NCBI GenBank assembly: GCA_015491865.1
Contig: WFVD01000002.1
Span: 1 to 50,625, forward strand
Length of the DNA stretch: 50,625 nt
DNA from: Gammaproteobacteria bacterium
GTDB lineage: Bacteria; Pseudomonadota; Gammaproteobacteria; SZUA-140
Reading direction: 5' to 3'
The position numbers were made by a program, and so were the translations under genes. Position 1 is the stretch's first letter, and the number at the start of each line of letters is the position of its first letter. The notes under the pieces were generated by a model, which worked only from the letters and a program-made list of their open reading frames with translations, was not told the DNA's origin and did no database searches. Positions 25,245-34,427 of this stretch are shown here, in pieces.

Positions 25245-26189
25245 GTGAATACATTTTCAGAAAGGATAGCTAGAAGTGGCGAAGTAAAATGGCTATGTAG
25301 TATAGGGTTGGCGCTTTCGCTAACTTCACTCCCCCTGCTGGCGGAAGAGGGAGGTCGGCACTTCCATTTCCCTGATCGATCTGGCTCCTGCGTGGCGAGT
25401 GGTAGCTGGCTCTCGCCTGGAGAGGCGGAGCCTATCGATGAAGCGGCCCTTATTGCGCGTGCTGGTTCAAATAGCGTGGTGTTGCTGGGCGAGCATCACG
25501 ATAATCCACGCCACCACGAGTGGCAGTTGAGGATGCTGAAACTGCTGCATCAACAGCAGCCTGCGCTTGTGATGGGGCTGGAGATGCTGCCAAAGGTGGT
25601 GCAGCCGAAGATCGACCGCTTTCTGCGCGGTGAGGATACGGTTGAAACCTTTCTTAAAAAGGTGGAATGGTCGCGCCACTGGAGTTTTAGTGCCGACTAC
25701 TACACGCCCTTATTGAGGTATGCGCGCGACAATAAGATCCCGCTGGTTGCGCTGAATATCTCGCGCGATAAGGTTGAGACCACGGTTGAGAGGGGGTGGG
25801 AGGCTGTGCCGACAGGCATGACACAACCGGCGCAGCCGACGCGCGCCTATTTGCGCCACCTTGTGGCGAGCTTTCAGCGCCATAAACTGCCTGGCGCTGA
25901 TATTGATCTGGCGGTAGAGGGGCCTGTATTTCGCCGATTTGTGCAGAAGCAGCTGTTGTGGGACCGAGCCATGGCAGAGGGGATCCGCGCGCAAATAGAG
26001 CCACCACAAAACGCATCGCTAGTAGTCGCCCTTATCGGCAGCGGCCATCTGATGTATGGCTATGGGGTGCCACACCAGCTTCAATCGCTGGGTGTTGAAA
26101 AGGTGATGACGATGATTCCGTGGGATCGTCACCTCGATTGCAGTGTACTTGAAAAAGGTTTTGCGGATCTGGTCTATGGTGCCGAATAG
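25245..26189 (+). CDS. ChaN-like haem/iron-binding family protein
   Basis: A 314-residue exported protein of the ChaN family. VVLLGEHHDNPRHHEWQ, LVMGLEMLP and LIGSGHLMYGYGVP hold the conserved His/Glu residues; in Campylobacter ChaN binds cofacial haems. The signal peptide has its hydrophobic core at residues about 18-33 (cleavage near LLA/EE), with no lipobox cysteine, unlike many lipoprotein members. Start is taken as GTG 25245, which has a weak ribosome site. No haem-uptake genes are adjacent. Confidence 0.85.
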   Translation: MNTFSERIARSGEVKWLCSIGLALSLTSLPLLAEEGGRHFHFPDRSGSCVASGSWLSPGEAEPIDEAALIARAGSNSVVLLGEHHDNPRHHEWQLRMLKLLHQQQPALVMGLEMLPKVVQPKIDRFLRGEDTVETFLKKVEWSRHWSFSADYYTPLLRYARDNKIPLVALNISRDKVETTVERGWEAVPTGMTQPAQPTRAYLRHLVASFQRHKLPGADIDLAVEGPVFRRFVQKQLLWDRAMAEGIRAQIEPPQNASLVVALIGSGHLMYGYGVPHQLQSLGVEKVMTMIPWDRHLDCSVLEKGFADLVYGAE

Positions 26190-26239
26190 CACGCCCCTGT
26201 CCTTGCTCTGGATGCCTCAAATGGTCCTGTTGGGGGGGG

Positions 26240-27409
26240 TTACGGCTGTATTCGGTGGTTCTCAGGCAGTGGTCGACTGCTGGTGTGCGCTGTGATTGAG
26301 AATGGTTTTCCCTGTCGAATGCCGCTCAGGTGTACCTCGCTGCCGGGGGCGGTCTGAGCGATCTGGTTTAGTGCGTCGGTGCCGTCGATGATCGGCCGAC
26401 CATTCATCTGTAAAATGATATCGCCTGTTTGAATGCCGGCATGATCGGCAGGTCCTTGCGGCATGACGCCAGCGATGATGATCCCTCTCGCCTCCAGCAG
26501 CCCAAAGGATTCGGCCAGTGCGGGCGTGATGGTCTGGATTTCGATTCCAAGCCAGCCACGTATTGCACGCCCATACTCCAGGATCTGTTTCATCACCATC
26601 TTTACAGTATTGGCCGGTATCGCAAAGCCCACCCCCTGTGAGCCGCCAGAGCGAGAGTAGATGGCGGTGTTGATTCCGACCAGCTCGCCCGCAGCATTGA
26701 TTAATGCGCCGCCAGAGTTGCCGGGATTGATGGCGGCATCGGTCTGGATAAAATTTTCATACGTCGAGATACCAAGATGGCTCCGTTCGGTGGCGCTAAC
26801 GATCCCCTGAGTGACGGTCTGTCCCACCCCAAAGGGGTTGCCGATGGCGAGCACAACATCGCCGACCCGGAGCACATCGGACTGTCCAAAGGTGATGCTG
26901 GGCAGGTTTTCGATTGAGACCTTAAGCACCGCAACATCGGTTTCCGGGTCTGTCCCCACCACCTTTGCTTCGGCCTGGCGTCCATCGGTGAGAGCCACCT
27001 GGATTTCATCGGCACCGCTAATGACATGGTTGTTGGTTAAGATGTATCCCTGCTCGCTGATGATGACACCAGAGCCCAGGCTATTGTCGCGGCGCTGGCT
27101 GGGGCCGCGTTGCTGGTCACCAAAAAAACGGCGAAAAGTGGGGTCGCTATAGAGAGGGTGGCTGCGCCCGCCAATCAATTTTGTGGTGTTGATGTTGACT
27201 ACACTGGGCGCGGCGATCTCAACCGCATTGGCATAAGAGGCGGGGCCGTCGGTTGGCACCACAGTCGCATTAGTGGATTCTTTGATCTCAACAACGGCGT
27301 GTTGCTGCCTGGTGGCGTTAGGCATCGCAAAGAAATAGAAGATGAGCCCGATCACAAGCCCGATCGCAATGCCTTGAGCAAAATAGGGTAGTAGTTTCCG
27401 TACCAGCAT
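26240..27409 (-). CDS. degS: DegS-type periplasmic serine protease
   Basis: A 389-residue HtrA-family protease. It has an N-terminal membrane anchor (residues about 12-28), a trypsin-like domain with His128 (TNNHVI), Asp158 (DPETDVAVLK) and Ser232 (NPGNSGGAL), and one PDZ domain (about 285-375, GIIIAGVMPQGPADHAGI). One PDZ and a retained anchor indicate the DegS type, which starts sigma-E signalling by cutting RseA. It is divergent from the Nif3 gene, with their starts 64 bases apart. Confidence 0.92.
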   Translation of the reverse strand: MLVRKLLPYFAQGIAIGLVIGLIFYFFAMPNATRQQHAVVEIKESTNATVVPTDGPASYANAVEIAAPSVVNINTTKLIGGRSHPLYSDPTFRRFFGDQQRGPSQRRDNSLGSGVIISEQGYILTNNHVISGADEIQVALTDGRQAEAKVVGTDPETDVAVLKVSIENLPSITFGQSDVLRVGDVVLAIGNPFGVGQTVTQGIVSATERSHLGISTYENFIQTDAAINPGNSGGALINAAGELVGINTAIYSRSGGSQGVGFAIPANTVKMVMKQILEYGRAIRGWLGIEIQTITPALAESFGLLEARGIIIAGVMPQGPADHAGIQTGDIILQMNGRPIIDGTDALNQIAQTAPGSEVHLSGIRQGKPFSITAHTSSRPLPENHRIQP

Positions 27410-27472
27410 GATTTGGGTACTCTAGCACAGAGTTTATTATTCGCGATGCAAAAGATGGGGGCGGTGAAGGCG

Positions 27473-28228
27473 ATGGTAGCGTTGAGTGAATTAGTGCAAT
27501 ACACAAACAGTTTGCTGGAGGTTGAGCGCTTTAGTGATTATGCGCCGAACGGTTTGCAGGTTGAGGGGCGTACGGAAGTGGCTAAAATTGTCAGTGGCGT
27601 AACCGCCAGCCTTGAGCTGGTAACCGCAGCGGTGGAGGCGGGTGCTGACGCATTAATTGTGCACCACGGCTATTTCTGGCGAGGGGAAGGTCGCTGTGTC
27701 ACGGGGATCAGAAAACGTCGTCTACAGGCTTTGTTACAGCATGAGATCAGTTTACTGGCCTATCATCTACCACTGGACGCACACCCAGAATATGGAAATA
27801 ATGCGATGTTGGGTAAGCTGCTGGGGATTGAATACCGCGGCAGTTTTGGGCCGTCATCCCCCCCGCTTATTATGCGCGGCGAGTTTTCTGAGGCCATCTC
27901 TGCGGTAGCGCTCGCGGCGCTGCTGGGTGAAAAACTTGGCCGTACGCCGCTGCATATTTCAGGAGGTGATGGAGAAATCCGATCAGTTGCCTGGTGCAGT
28001 GGCGGCGCGCAGGGTTATATTGAAGAGGCCGCCCTGGCGGGTGTGGATGCTTACATTAGCGGTGAAGCATCAGAGAAAACGACGCATGTAGCACGAGAGA
28101 TGGGGGTGCACTTTTTTGCTGCTGGTCATCATGCAACAGAACGTGGTGGTGTAGAGGCACTTTCAATGCATCTTTCTAAGCGGTTTGATTTGCAATATCA
28201 ATTTATTGATATTGATAATCCTGTGTGA
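27473..28228 (+). CDS. Nif3/YbgI-like dinuclear metal protein
   Basis: A 251-residue member of the NIF3/YbgI family, which forms a hexameric ring with two metals per subunit. FSDYAPNGLQVEG, IVHHGYFW, HLPLDAHPEYGNN and AGHHATERGG contain the metal-binding histidines and glutamate. The function is unsettled; GTP cyclohydrolase-like activity has been proposed for some relatives. ATG 27473 matches the family start; upstream in-frame starts overlap the degS promoter. Conserved synteny with tatABC and degS-type genes is noted. Confidence 0.92.
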   Translation: MVALSELVQYTNSLLEVERFSDYAPNGLQVEGRTEVAKIVSGVTASLELVTAAVEAGADALIVHHGYFWRGEGRCVTGIRKRRLQALLQHEISLLAYHLPLDAHPEYGNNAMLGKLLGIEYRGSFGPSSPPLIMRGEFSEAISAVALAALLGEKLGRTPLHISGGDGEIRSVAWCSGGAQGYIEEAALAGVDAYISGEASEKTTHVAREMGVHFFAAGHHATERGGVEALSMHLSKRFDLQYQFIDIDNPV

Positions 28229-28632
28229 GCCTGGCAGGTCGGCATGCTTGGTGAACAGGGCGGTTTTCATATGAATGCAAGATGAATATCCTGACTAAAA
28301 CAGTAAGAAAATTTTCGTTGACAGTGTTATTGAACTTGTTCTAGGATTCGTAACTTCGTGGCGCCAACAGGCGATGCGATTGAATAATAATAAAAATAAT
28401 AAGAAATATTGTGGTTTTGATTTGGGTTCCACACTCTAACCGCACTTCGCGACCTGGCGCTTTGCTTTGTTGCATGAGTAGTAGAAGTTTTGGAGTGGGC
28501 CAATTGGGGGCTATTTGTTGTAGGCGTTATTGAATGGGGTCATTGGTCCCACTCCTGACCGCTTGCGAGCAAATTACGCAGTTTCTCCCCCTGGCCCTTA
28601 ATTAAAATGAACAACAGTTGTCGAGAGGGTTA
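28229..28632. other. Intergenic region before the act operon
   Basis: No gene is visible. The region carries the likely act promoter (28318-28347), an AT-rich tract (about 28380-28412), and an inverted repeat with 8-base arms GGAGTGGG (28492-28499) and CCCACTCC (28548-28555). The motif AATGGGGTCA lies in its loop at 28533-28542. The long 5' leader could be regulatory. Confidence 0.5.
28318..28347 (+). promoter_or_regulatory. Likely sigma-70 promoter of the act operon
   Basis: A perfect TTGACA lies at 28318-28323 and TAGGAT at 28342-28347, 18 bases apart. It would give a leader of about 280 bases before actA. The match is good at -35 and moderate at -10. Confidence 0.55.
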
Positions 28633-29277
28633 ATGTCGGTTTTACAACATTTGCCACTAGGGCGTTTTATTGAGGCTGCAAGTCGTGGAAGTCGTCAGAC
28701 TAAACAGACTGTGCAGGTGTCTTTTATTGTAATGTTGCTGATGGCTGCAATGGCGCTGTTTTCAGCCAAAGTGAATGCTGAGGTACCGAATGCAGTTCCC
28801 CCTGAGGGGAGCTATTCGGGTATTCATGTCGAGCAACCCATTGAGTTTCCGCACGATACTCATGCAGATATTAATGAAATTAACTGCATGTACTGTCATA
28901 CCTATGCGCGTCGTAGCAAAGTAGCGGGAATTCCCCCAACCAGTAAGTGCATGGGCTGTCATAGTGTGATTGCTACTGATAAGCCACGTATTCAGAAGCT
29001 GACTGAGTATTGGGAGAATAAGCAACCCCCACTGTGGAACAAAGTGCATGATGTCCCAGATTTTGTGCATTTTACCCATGAAAAACACATTAAGCGCTTC
29101 GTGATTGATAACGAAGACCTGGAGGTTGAGAATGTCTCCGAGGTGTGTGCTTTTTGTCACGGGGAGGTCAAGAAAATGACTGTTGCCGATAAAGTGAAGC
29201 CGCTGACAATGGGTTTTTGCCAGCGCTGTCATCAGGCAAACGACGGTCCTTCTGATTGTTGGCACTGTCATAAATAA
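28633..29277 (+). CDS. actA: Alternative Complex III pentahaem cytochrome c, ActA
   Basis: A 214-residue cytochrome with five CxxCH motifs (residues 85-89, 106-110, 172-176, 196-200, 209-213), the ActA haem number. It has an N-terminal membrane helix (about 30-47). In Alternative Complex III, a quinol oxidase unrelated to cytochrome bc1, ActA takes electrons from ActB and passes them on through ActE or to an oxidase. ATG 28633 is four bases after GAGAGGG; a TTG at 28618 is a poorer start. It heads a seven-gene operon. Confidence 0.93.
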   Translation: MSVLQHLPLGRFIEAASRGSRQTKQTVQVSFIVMLLMAAMALFSAKVNAEVPNAVPPEGSYSGIHVEQPIEFPHDTHADINEINCMYCHTYARRSKVAGIPPTSKCMGCHSVIATDKPRIQKLTEYWENKQPPLWNKVHDVPDFVHFTHEKHIKRFVIDNEDLEVENVSEVCAFCHGEVKKMTVADKVKPLTMGFCQRCHQANDGPSDCWHCHK

Positions 29278-29336
29278 AACATTTTTATGATCGTTGAGAT
29301 CACGGAATACGTGACGAAAACGGGGTGATTTTTAAT

Positions 29337-31556
29337 ATGAGTTTTAGCAAGATCAAACGTAGAGATTTTCTCAAAATAATGGGATGGGGCGGTGTCGGCG
29401 CTACGTTGGTAGGTTGTGATTTGCCAACGACGGTGACACTTGAGGAGGGCAAAGAGAAGGTAGTTTCCTACCTGATGCCAGAAGAGTATGTGATTCCTGG
29501 CGTAGGCGTCTGGTATGCTTCTACCTGTCAGCAGTGCCCATCGGGCTGCGGCATTCATGGTCGTGTACGTGAAGGGCGCGTTCTGAAGCTGGAAGGTAAT
29601 CCAGCCTCCTCTGTAAATAAGGGACGTTTGTGCCAGATGGGCCAGGCTAGTCTTCAGGCACACTACAACCCTGATCGTATCGCTAAGCCAAAAATCCGCA
29701 GAGGCTCTTCGCTGGTAGATGCAACCTGGGAAGAGGCTTATGGGCTGATTGCTGAAAAAACGGCCAATATCAGTGGTAGTAAATTTGCGTGGATGACGGG
29801 TTCTGTCAGTGGTCACCAGTCTGTTCTGTTGCAGGCATATCTTGAGTCGATTGGCTCGGGTAACCACTTTGTTCATGAGACCATTAATAACGCAGTCTGG
29901 GCGAAGGTGTGTCAGGATATGCTGGGAGACAGCAATCCTCGTATCCGTTTAGATAAGGCGCAGTCAATGCTTTCATTTGGCGCAGACTTCCTGGGCACCT
30001 GGGGATCACCGCTGCACTTCTCAACAGAGTACGCGAAATTCCGCACATCCCCGCGCGGTACTCTGATTCAGGTTGAGCCAAACATGACGCTGACGGGTGC
30101 AAATGCGGATCTATGGGTGGCGAGCAGACCTGGATCGGAAGGTGCGCTGGCGCTGGGTATTGCTAATCAGCTGGTGAGCAAACAGGGCCTGAGCATGAGT
30201 GGCCTGCCTAACAGCGTTCAGTCGTTGATTCGCAGTTACACGCTTGATGAGACCGTCACCGCGACCGGTGTTGATGCCGATCGCATTGCAGATATCGCCG
30301 CCACCCTGAAACGTCGTTCTCCAAGTGTTGTCCTTGCGGGCGCATCGGCACAGGGACATGAGCACGGCTATCAATGTGTTGCCGCTGCGATGGTACTGAA
30401 TGTCATTCTTGGTAACATTGGTAAGACGATTGAATCTAACGGCGAGTTTGCGTATGCAAGCATGGCACCCGTGAGCGGCAACACGCACTCACTGGTCTCA
30501 TTTTCACAGGCAGCCGCTGACAAACGCTTCGATGTTGTTTTCTTCTCGGGGGTTAACCCTGTTTACACTGCTCCAAAATCGCTTGGTTTGAAAGAGAGTC
30601 TGGCTAATATCCCGTTTAAGGTTGTTTTCTCTCATTTTAATGATGAAACCACCGCAATGGCTGATGTTGTATTGCCACTCGCCTCAACTGAAGAAGACTG
30701 GGGCACTCACGTAGCACCTTATCAGGCAGGTGTAGGTGAAATCAGCATTCAACAGCCACTGATGGAGCCGCTCTCAACAGAGACGCGCGGGTTTGGCGAT
30801 ATTGTGCTGACGCTGCTGAAGAAACGTAAAGAGACTGCTTACGAAGGTTTTGCTGACTACTATGCATACCTGCGTAATGCATTTTCAACCATTCCGGCTG
30901 AGCATAAAAACGGCGCAAGTGACGAGCAGTTCTGGACTGATGTGCTGGCAGCTGGTTTGATTGATGTCGGTGTAAAGAAGACCTCTCTGAAGGTTAAAGG
31001 GGTTGAATTTGATATGCCTAAAGAGATGGGGAACTCATCAGCGATGATATTAGCGCCATCTGCAAGGCTGGGTTTCTGGGATGGCCGACACGCCAATCTT
31101 CCCTGGTTGCAGGAAGCACCCGATCAGATCAGCAAAGTGGTATGGGACTCATGGGCTGAGCTCCACCCTTCTACTGCCAAGAAGATTGGCGTGAAAGAGG
31201 GTGACATGGTCAAGATTGCGTCGGCTTCTGGTGAGATCAATGTGAAGGTTTATATTTACAAAGGTGTGCACCCCGATGTCATCGCCGTTCCGTTGGGTCA
31301 GGGGCATGATGCCGGTTTCAGCCGCTATGCCAAAGACCGTGGTGTTAACTCACTCAGTATTCTTGACCCGAAAGTAGACAAGATGACGGGTGAATTAGCG
31401 CTCTACTCAACTAACGTTAAAGTAACCAAGGCGGCTAAAACAGATGATGTTCTGGTTCGTTTTGGTGGTAGTGAAACACAGGTAGGTCGTAAGCTGGTTT
31501 CAACCATCCCAGCTGATGTCTACGAGCGCACAGAAGGAGGCGATCATGTCGCTTAG
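29337..31556 (+). CDS. actB1: Alternative Complex III molybdopterin-like subunit, ActB1
   Basis: A 739-residue protein with the molybdopterin-oxidoreductase fold. It begins with a twin-arginine signal (KIKRRDFLKIMG) whose end LVGC (Cys27) looks like a lipobox. In solved Complex III structures this fold carries no Mo cofactor. Here the N-terminal four-cysteine site is kept: Cys64, Cys67, Cys71, Cys99 (C-x2-C-x3-C-x27-C). ActB is usually one fused protein; here it is split and actB2 overlaps by 11 bases. ATG 29337 follows GGGGTGA. Export would use the Tat system encoded at 23.3-24.9 kb. Confidence 0.92.
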   Translation: MSFSKIKRRDFLKIMGWGGVGATLVGCDLPTTVTLEEGKEKVVSYLMPEEYVIPGVGVWYASTCQQCPSGCGIHGRVREGRVLKLEGNPASSVNKGRLCQMGQASLQAHYNPDRIAKPKIRRGSSLVDATWEEAYGLIAEKTANISGSKFAWMTGSVSGHQSVLLQAYLESIGSGNHFVHETINNAVWAKVCQDMLGDSNPRIRLDKAQSMLSFGADFLGTWGSPLHFSTEYAKFRTSPRGTLIQVEPNMTLTGANADLWVASRPGSEGALALGIANQLVSKQGLSMSGLPNSVQSLIRSYTLDETVTATGVDADRIADIAATLKRRSPSVVLAGASAQGHEHGYQCVAAAMVLNVILGNIGKTIESNGEFAYASMAPVSGNTHSLVSFSQAAADKRFDVVFFSGVNPVYTAPKSLGLKESLANIPFKVVFSHFNDETTAMADVVLPLASTEEDWGTHVAPYQAGVGEISIQQPLMEPLSTETRGFGDIVLTLLKKRKETAYEGFADYYAYLRNAFSTIPAEHKNGASDEQFWTDVLAAGLIDVGVKKTSLKVKGVEFDMPKEMGNSSAMILAPSARLGFWDGRHANLPWLQEAPDQISKVVWDSWAELHPSTAKKIGVKEGDMVKIASASGEINVKVYIYKGVHPDVIAVPLGQGHDAGFSRYAKDRGVNSLSILDPKVDKMTGELALYSTNVKVTKAAKTDDVLVRFGGSETQVGRKLVSTIPADVYERTEGGDHVA

Positions 31557-32418
31557 TAATCTAATCGATGACTGGTCAAGATATCGTAAAGGCCGTGAAG
31601 AGGGTGGTTTCCACGACTATGAACATATGTGGGGCATGTCGATCGATCTGAACAAATGTATTGGTTGCAATGCCTGTTCAGTGGCGTGTTATGCAGAAAA
31701 CAATCTTGCTGTTGTAGGTAAAGAGAAGTTTGAAAAAGGTCAGGGTATGCACTGGCTACGCGTTGAGCGCTACTGGGATGAGCCGGATCTTGGAGAGGAG
31801 AGAACCAGCGAATTTCAACAGCATGGCGCCAGCTTTTTACCCATGATGTGTCAACAGTGTAATGCAGCGACCTGTGAACCTGTCTGTCCAGTAGCCGCAA
31901 CTTATCACACGCCAGATGGTTTGAATGCACAGGTCTATAACCGCTGTATTGGTTCACGTTACTGTTCCAATAACTGTCCGTTCCGCCTGCGCTATTTTAA
32001 TTTCTGGTCATACTATGAAGATTCATGGCCAGCTCCCTTGCAGATGCAGTTAAACCCTGACATTTCTGTTCGTGATATGGGTGTGATGGAGAAGTGTACC
32101 TTCTGTGTCCAGCGCATTCGTACGGTAAAAGATACCGCCAGAATGGAAGACCGCAAAGTCAGAGATGGTGAAGTTCAGACCGCCTGTTCACAAACCTGTC
32201 CAACAGGCGCGATCGAATTTGGAGACATGCTCGGCATGTACGATCCTGAGACTGGTGTTGCAGAGACCAGGGTGACGAAGATGTGGCGTAAGCATCAAGT
32301 CGAGCTCGGCAAAACTAAACAGAACAAACAGACCCCTGAGATGCGCGGCTATCGGGTCTTCGAATTCCTGAATACTGATCCATGTGTGATGTATCTGGAT
32401 CGTGTTCGCGAAGTTTAG
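31546..32418 (+). CDS. actB2: Alternative Complex III iron-sulfur subunit, ActB2
   Basis: A 290-residue NrfC/DmsB-type protein for up to four Fe-S clusters. The first motif is Cys38, Cys41, Cys44, Cys48 (CIGCNACSVAC); further ones are CQQCNAATCEPVCP, CIGSRYCSNNCP, CTFCVQRI and CSQTCPTG. It would carry electrons from the quinol site in ActC towards ActA. It has no signal of its own and was probably exported together with ActB1. AAGGAGG precedes ATG 31546; an upstream in-frame ATG at 31516 lies inside actB1. Confidence 0.94.
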   Translation: MSLSNLIDDWSRYRKGREEGGFHDYEHMWGMSIDLNKCIGCNACSVACYAENNLAVVGKEKFEKGQGMHWLRVERYWDEPDLGEERTSEFQQHGASFLPMMCQQCNAATCEPVCPVAATYHTPDGLNAQVYNRCIGSRYCSNNCPFRLRYFNFWSYYEDSWPAPLQMQLNPDISVRDMGVMEKCTFCVQRIRTVKDTARMEDRKVRDGEVQTACSQTCPTGAIEFGDMLGMYDPETGVAETRVTKMWRKHQVELGKTKQNKQTPEMRGYRVFEFLNTDPCVMYLDRVREV

Positions 32419-32461
32419 TATGTCAACATCTTTGAGCCTAATAACGAAATCGGTGTAAAAC

Positions 32462-33898
32462 ATGCAAAATAATGAAGTTTACAAAGATATTAATGAAGAT
32501 CTGAAGTGGGCGCAGATCAACAAAGACGTCTTGAAATCGATGGAAAACCCTCGTAAGGGTTACTGGATTTCAGTGGCAGTATGTCTTTTCTTGATCAGCT
32601 TTGCTGTCGTTGGTGAGGTATACCAGTATAACGTCGGCATGGGCGCTGCAAATTTAAACTGGCCACACATGTGGGATTTATACATTGCGACATTTATCTT
32701 CTGGATTGGTATGAGCCATGCTGGAACATTACTGTCAGCGATCCTGCATATTATGAACGCGGATTGGCGTAAACCGATCTATCGATTCGCAGAGGCGATG
32801 ACTACATTCTCGCTGATGACAGCGGGCCTCTTCCCAATGATTCACCTTGGTCGCCTGTGGAATATGTACTGGGTACTACCATATCTGACTGATCGTGGTA
32901 TCTGGCCGAATTTTCGCTCACCGTTGGTGTGGGATGCGTTCGCGATTAGTACCTATCTGACATCATCGGCGCTCTTCCTCTTTATCGGTATGATCCCTGA
33001 TCTGGCGATCTGTCGTGATAACGCAAGAGGCTGGCGTAAGAAGCTGTATACGGCCCTCTCTTTAGGGTGGCGTGGTGATGACCGTCAGTGGAGAAACTTT
33101 CGTCGTACCTATTTAATTATGGCCTGTTTCCTGATTCCACTCGCGGTATCGGTTCACTCGATCGTATCGTCTGACTTTGCAATGTCGATTATGCCTGGCT
33201 GGGCCGTTACCTCTTTCCCACCATACTTTGTTGCGGGTGCGCTTTACTCAGGTTGTGCAGCGATTATCACGCTCTTCATCCTGTTGCGTTACTACTTCCG
33301 CTGGGAAGAGTACATGACCATTGCGATCCTGGAAAAGACCGCCAAACTGACCTTTGCTATCGCAATGGTATGGACTTATCTGAACCTGATCGAGTTCGCT
33401 TCAGTCTGGTACGGCCACTCTGCAGCAGATAAAGAAGTGCTGCTGGCCAAGTTCTTTGGGCCATATGCACCATTTTTCTGGGGCATGATCTTCTGTGGCT
33501 CAGTGGTGCCGTTTGCATTAGCCTTTGAGAAATTACGAAGACATCTTCCAACCATGATGGTTGTTTCAATTCTGTTGAACCTGGGGATGTGGCTGGAGCG
33601 CTGGATGATCGTGACACCTACGCTGTCGCTTTCATACCACCCAATCGCACATGATGTGATGTGGCCGAGCTGGGTTCAGTGGTTTATTGTTGCGGGGAGC
33701 TTTGGCTGGTTCGGTCTACTCTTCCTGGTCTTTGTAAAAGTGTTCCCATCAGTTTCTATGTATGAGTGTAAGGAAATGGTACTGCACCGTCGTGAGCTGG
33801 CTAATAAAGAGATATCACCAGTAATGGCAAATAATCCCGGTGGAGGAGCCCCAGCAACGGGAGTGTCCAGCAAATCACCAGGCGTGGAGGGTTCCTAA
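32462..33898 (+). CDS. actC: Alternative Complex III NrfD-like membrane subunit, ActC
   Basis: A 478-residue integral membrane protein with about ten helices, of the NrfD/PsrC family. ActC holds the quinol-binding site and is thought to take part in proton movement. Recognisable segments include WIGMSHAGTLLSAILHI, SFPPYFVAGALYSGCAA and LRYYFRWEEYMT. The C-terminal tail is glycine/serine-rich and hydrophilic. It starts 43 bases after actB2 and ends one base before actD. Confidence 0.94.
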   Translation: MQNNEVYKDINEDLKWAQINKDVLKSMENPRKGYWISVAVCLFLISFAVVGEVYQYNVGMGAANLNWPHMWDLYIATFIFWIGMSHAGTLLSAILHIMNADWRKPIYRFAEAMTTFSLMTAGLFPMIHLGRLWNMYWVLPYLTDRGIWPNFRSPLVWDAFAISTYLTSSALFLFIGMIPDLAICRDNARGWRKKLYTALSLGWRGDDRQWRNFRRTYLIMACFLIPLAVSVHSIVSSDFAMSIMPGWAVTSFPPYFVAGALYSGCAAIITLFILLRYYFRWEEYMTIAILEKTAKLTFAIAMVWTYLNLIEFASVWYGHSAADKEVLLAKFFGPYAPFFWGMIFCGSVVPFALAFEKLRRHLPTMMVVSILLNLGMWLERWMIVTPTLSLSYHPIAHDVMWPSWVQWFIVAGSFGWFGLLFLVFVKVFPSVSMYECKEMVLHRRELANKEISPVMANNPGGGAPATGVSSKSPGVEGS

Positions 33899-33899
33899 A

Positions 33900-34427
33900 A
33901 TGAAAAAGTGCAGAATTTTAGGTCTGTTTGGTAACTTCGATGATGCTTTTGCAGCGATCGGGGATTTTAAAAACAAAAAAGTAGATGGTATAACCGTTGA
34001 TGATGTGACCTTTTTGTCGCCTATCGAGCACCCAGACATCGATGATGTTCTGGGGCCTCGTCCGAGTGTCATCCCTAAGGTGACACTGTGTGGCGCAGCA
34101 TTTGGTATCACATTCGGTTTTCTCTTCCTGGCATCGGCTCAATCAAATTTTCTGATTCAGCCGCAGGGTGGTAAGCCGGTTGTGCCACTACCATCAAACA
34201 TCGTGCTCACCTATGAGATGATGATTCTCTTTAGTGTGCTCTTTACTGTGGTTGCATTTCTGATCACCACTCGACTTTTCAGGAAGCGTAAGAGCCTCTA
34301 CAGTGAAAAGGTCGGGATCGATCAGGTAGCGATTGAGTTCGAAGTTGATGAAAAATATATCGATCCGATTAAAGGTGTCTTCAAGGATAACCATGCGGTC
34401 GAGGTACGTGAAGAGGTTCAATCATGA
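33900..34427 (+). CDS. actD: Alternative Complex III subunit ActD
   Basis: A 175-residue membrane protein of the DUF3341 family. The N-terminal domain (MKKCRILGLFGNFDDAFAAI) is cytoplasmic; two helices follow (about 64-84 and 108-128). ActD is structural in the complex. ATG 33900 has GGAGG eight bases upstream and follows the actC stop directly. Its end overlaps actE by four bases (ATGA). Confidence 0.92.
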   Translation: MKKCRILGLFGNFDDAFAAIGDFKNKKVDGITVDDVTFLSPIEHPDIDDVLGPRPSVIPKVTLCGAAFGITFGFLFLASAQSNFLIQPQGGKPVVPLPSNIVLTYEMMILFSVLFTVVAFLITTRLFRKRKSLYSEKVGIDQVAIEFEVDEKYIDPIKGVFKDNHAVEVREEVQS

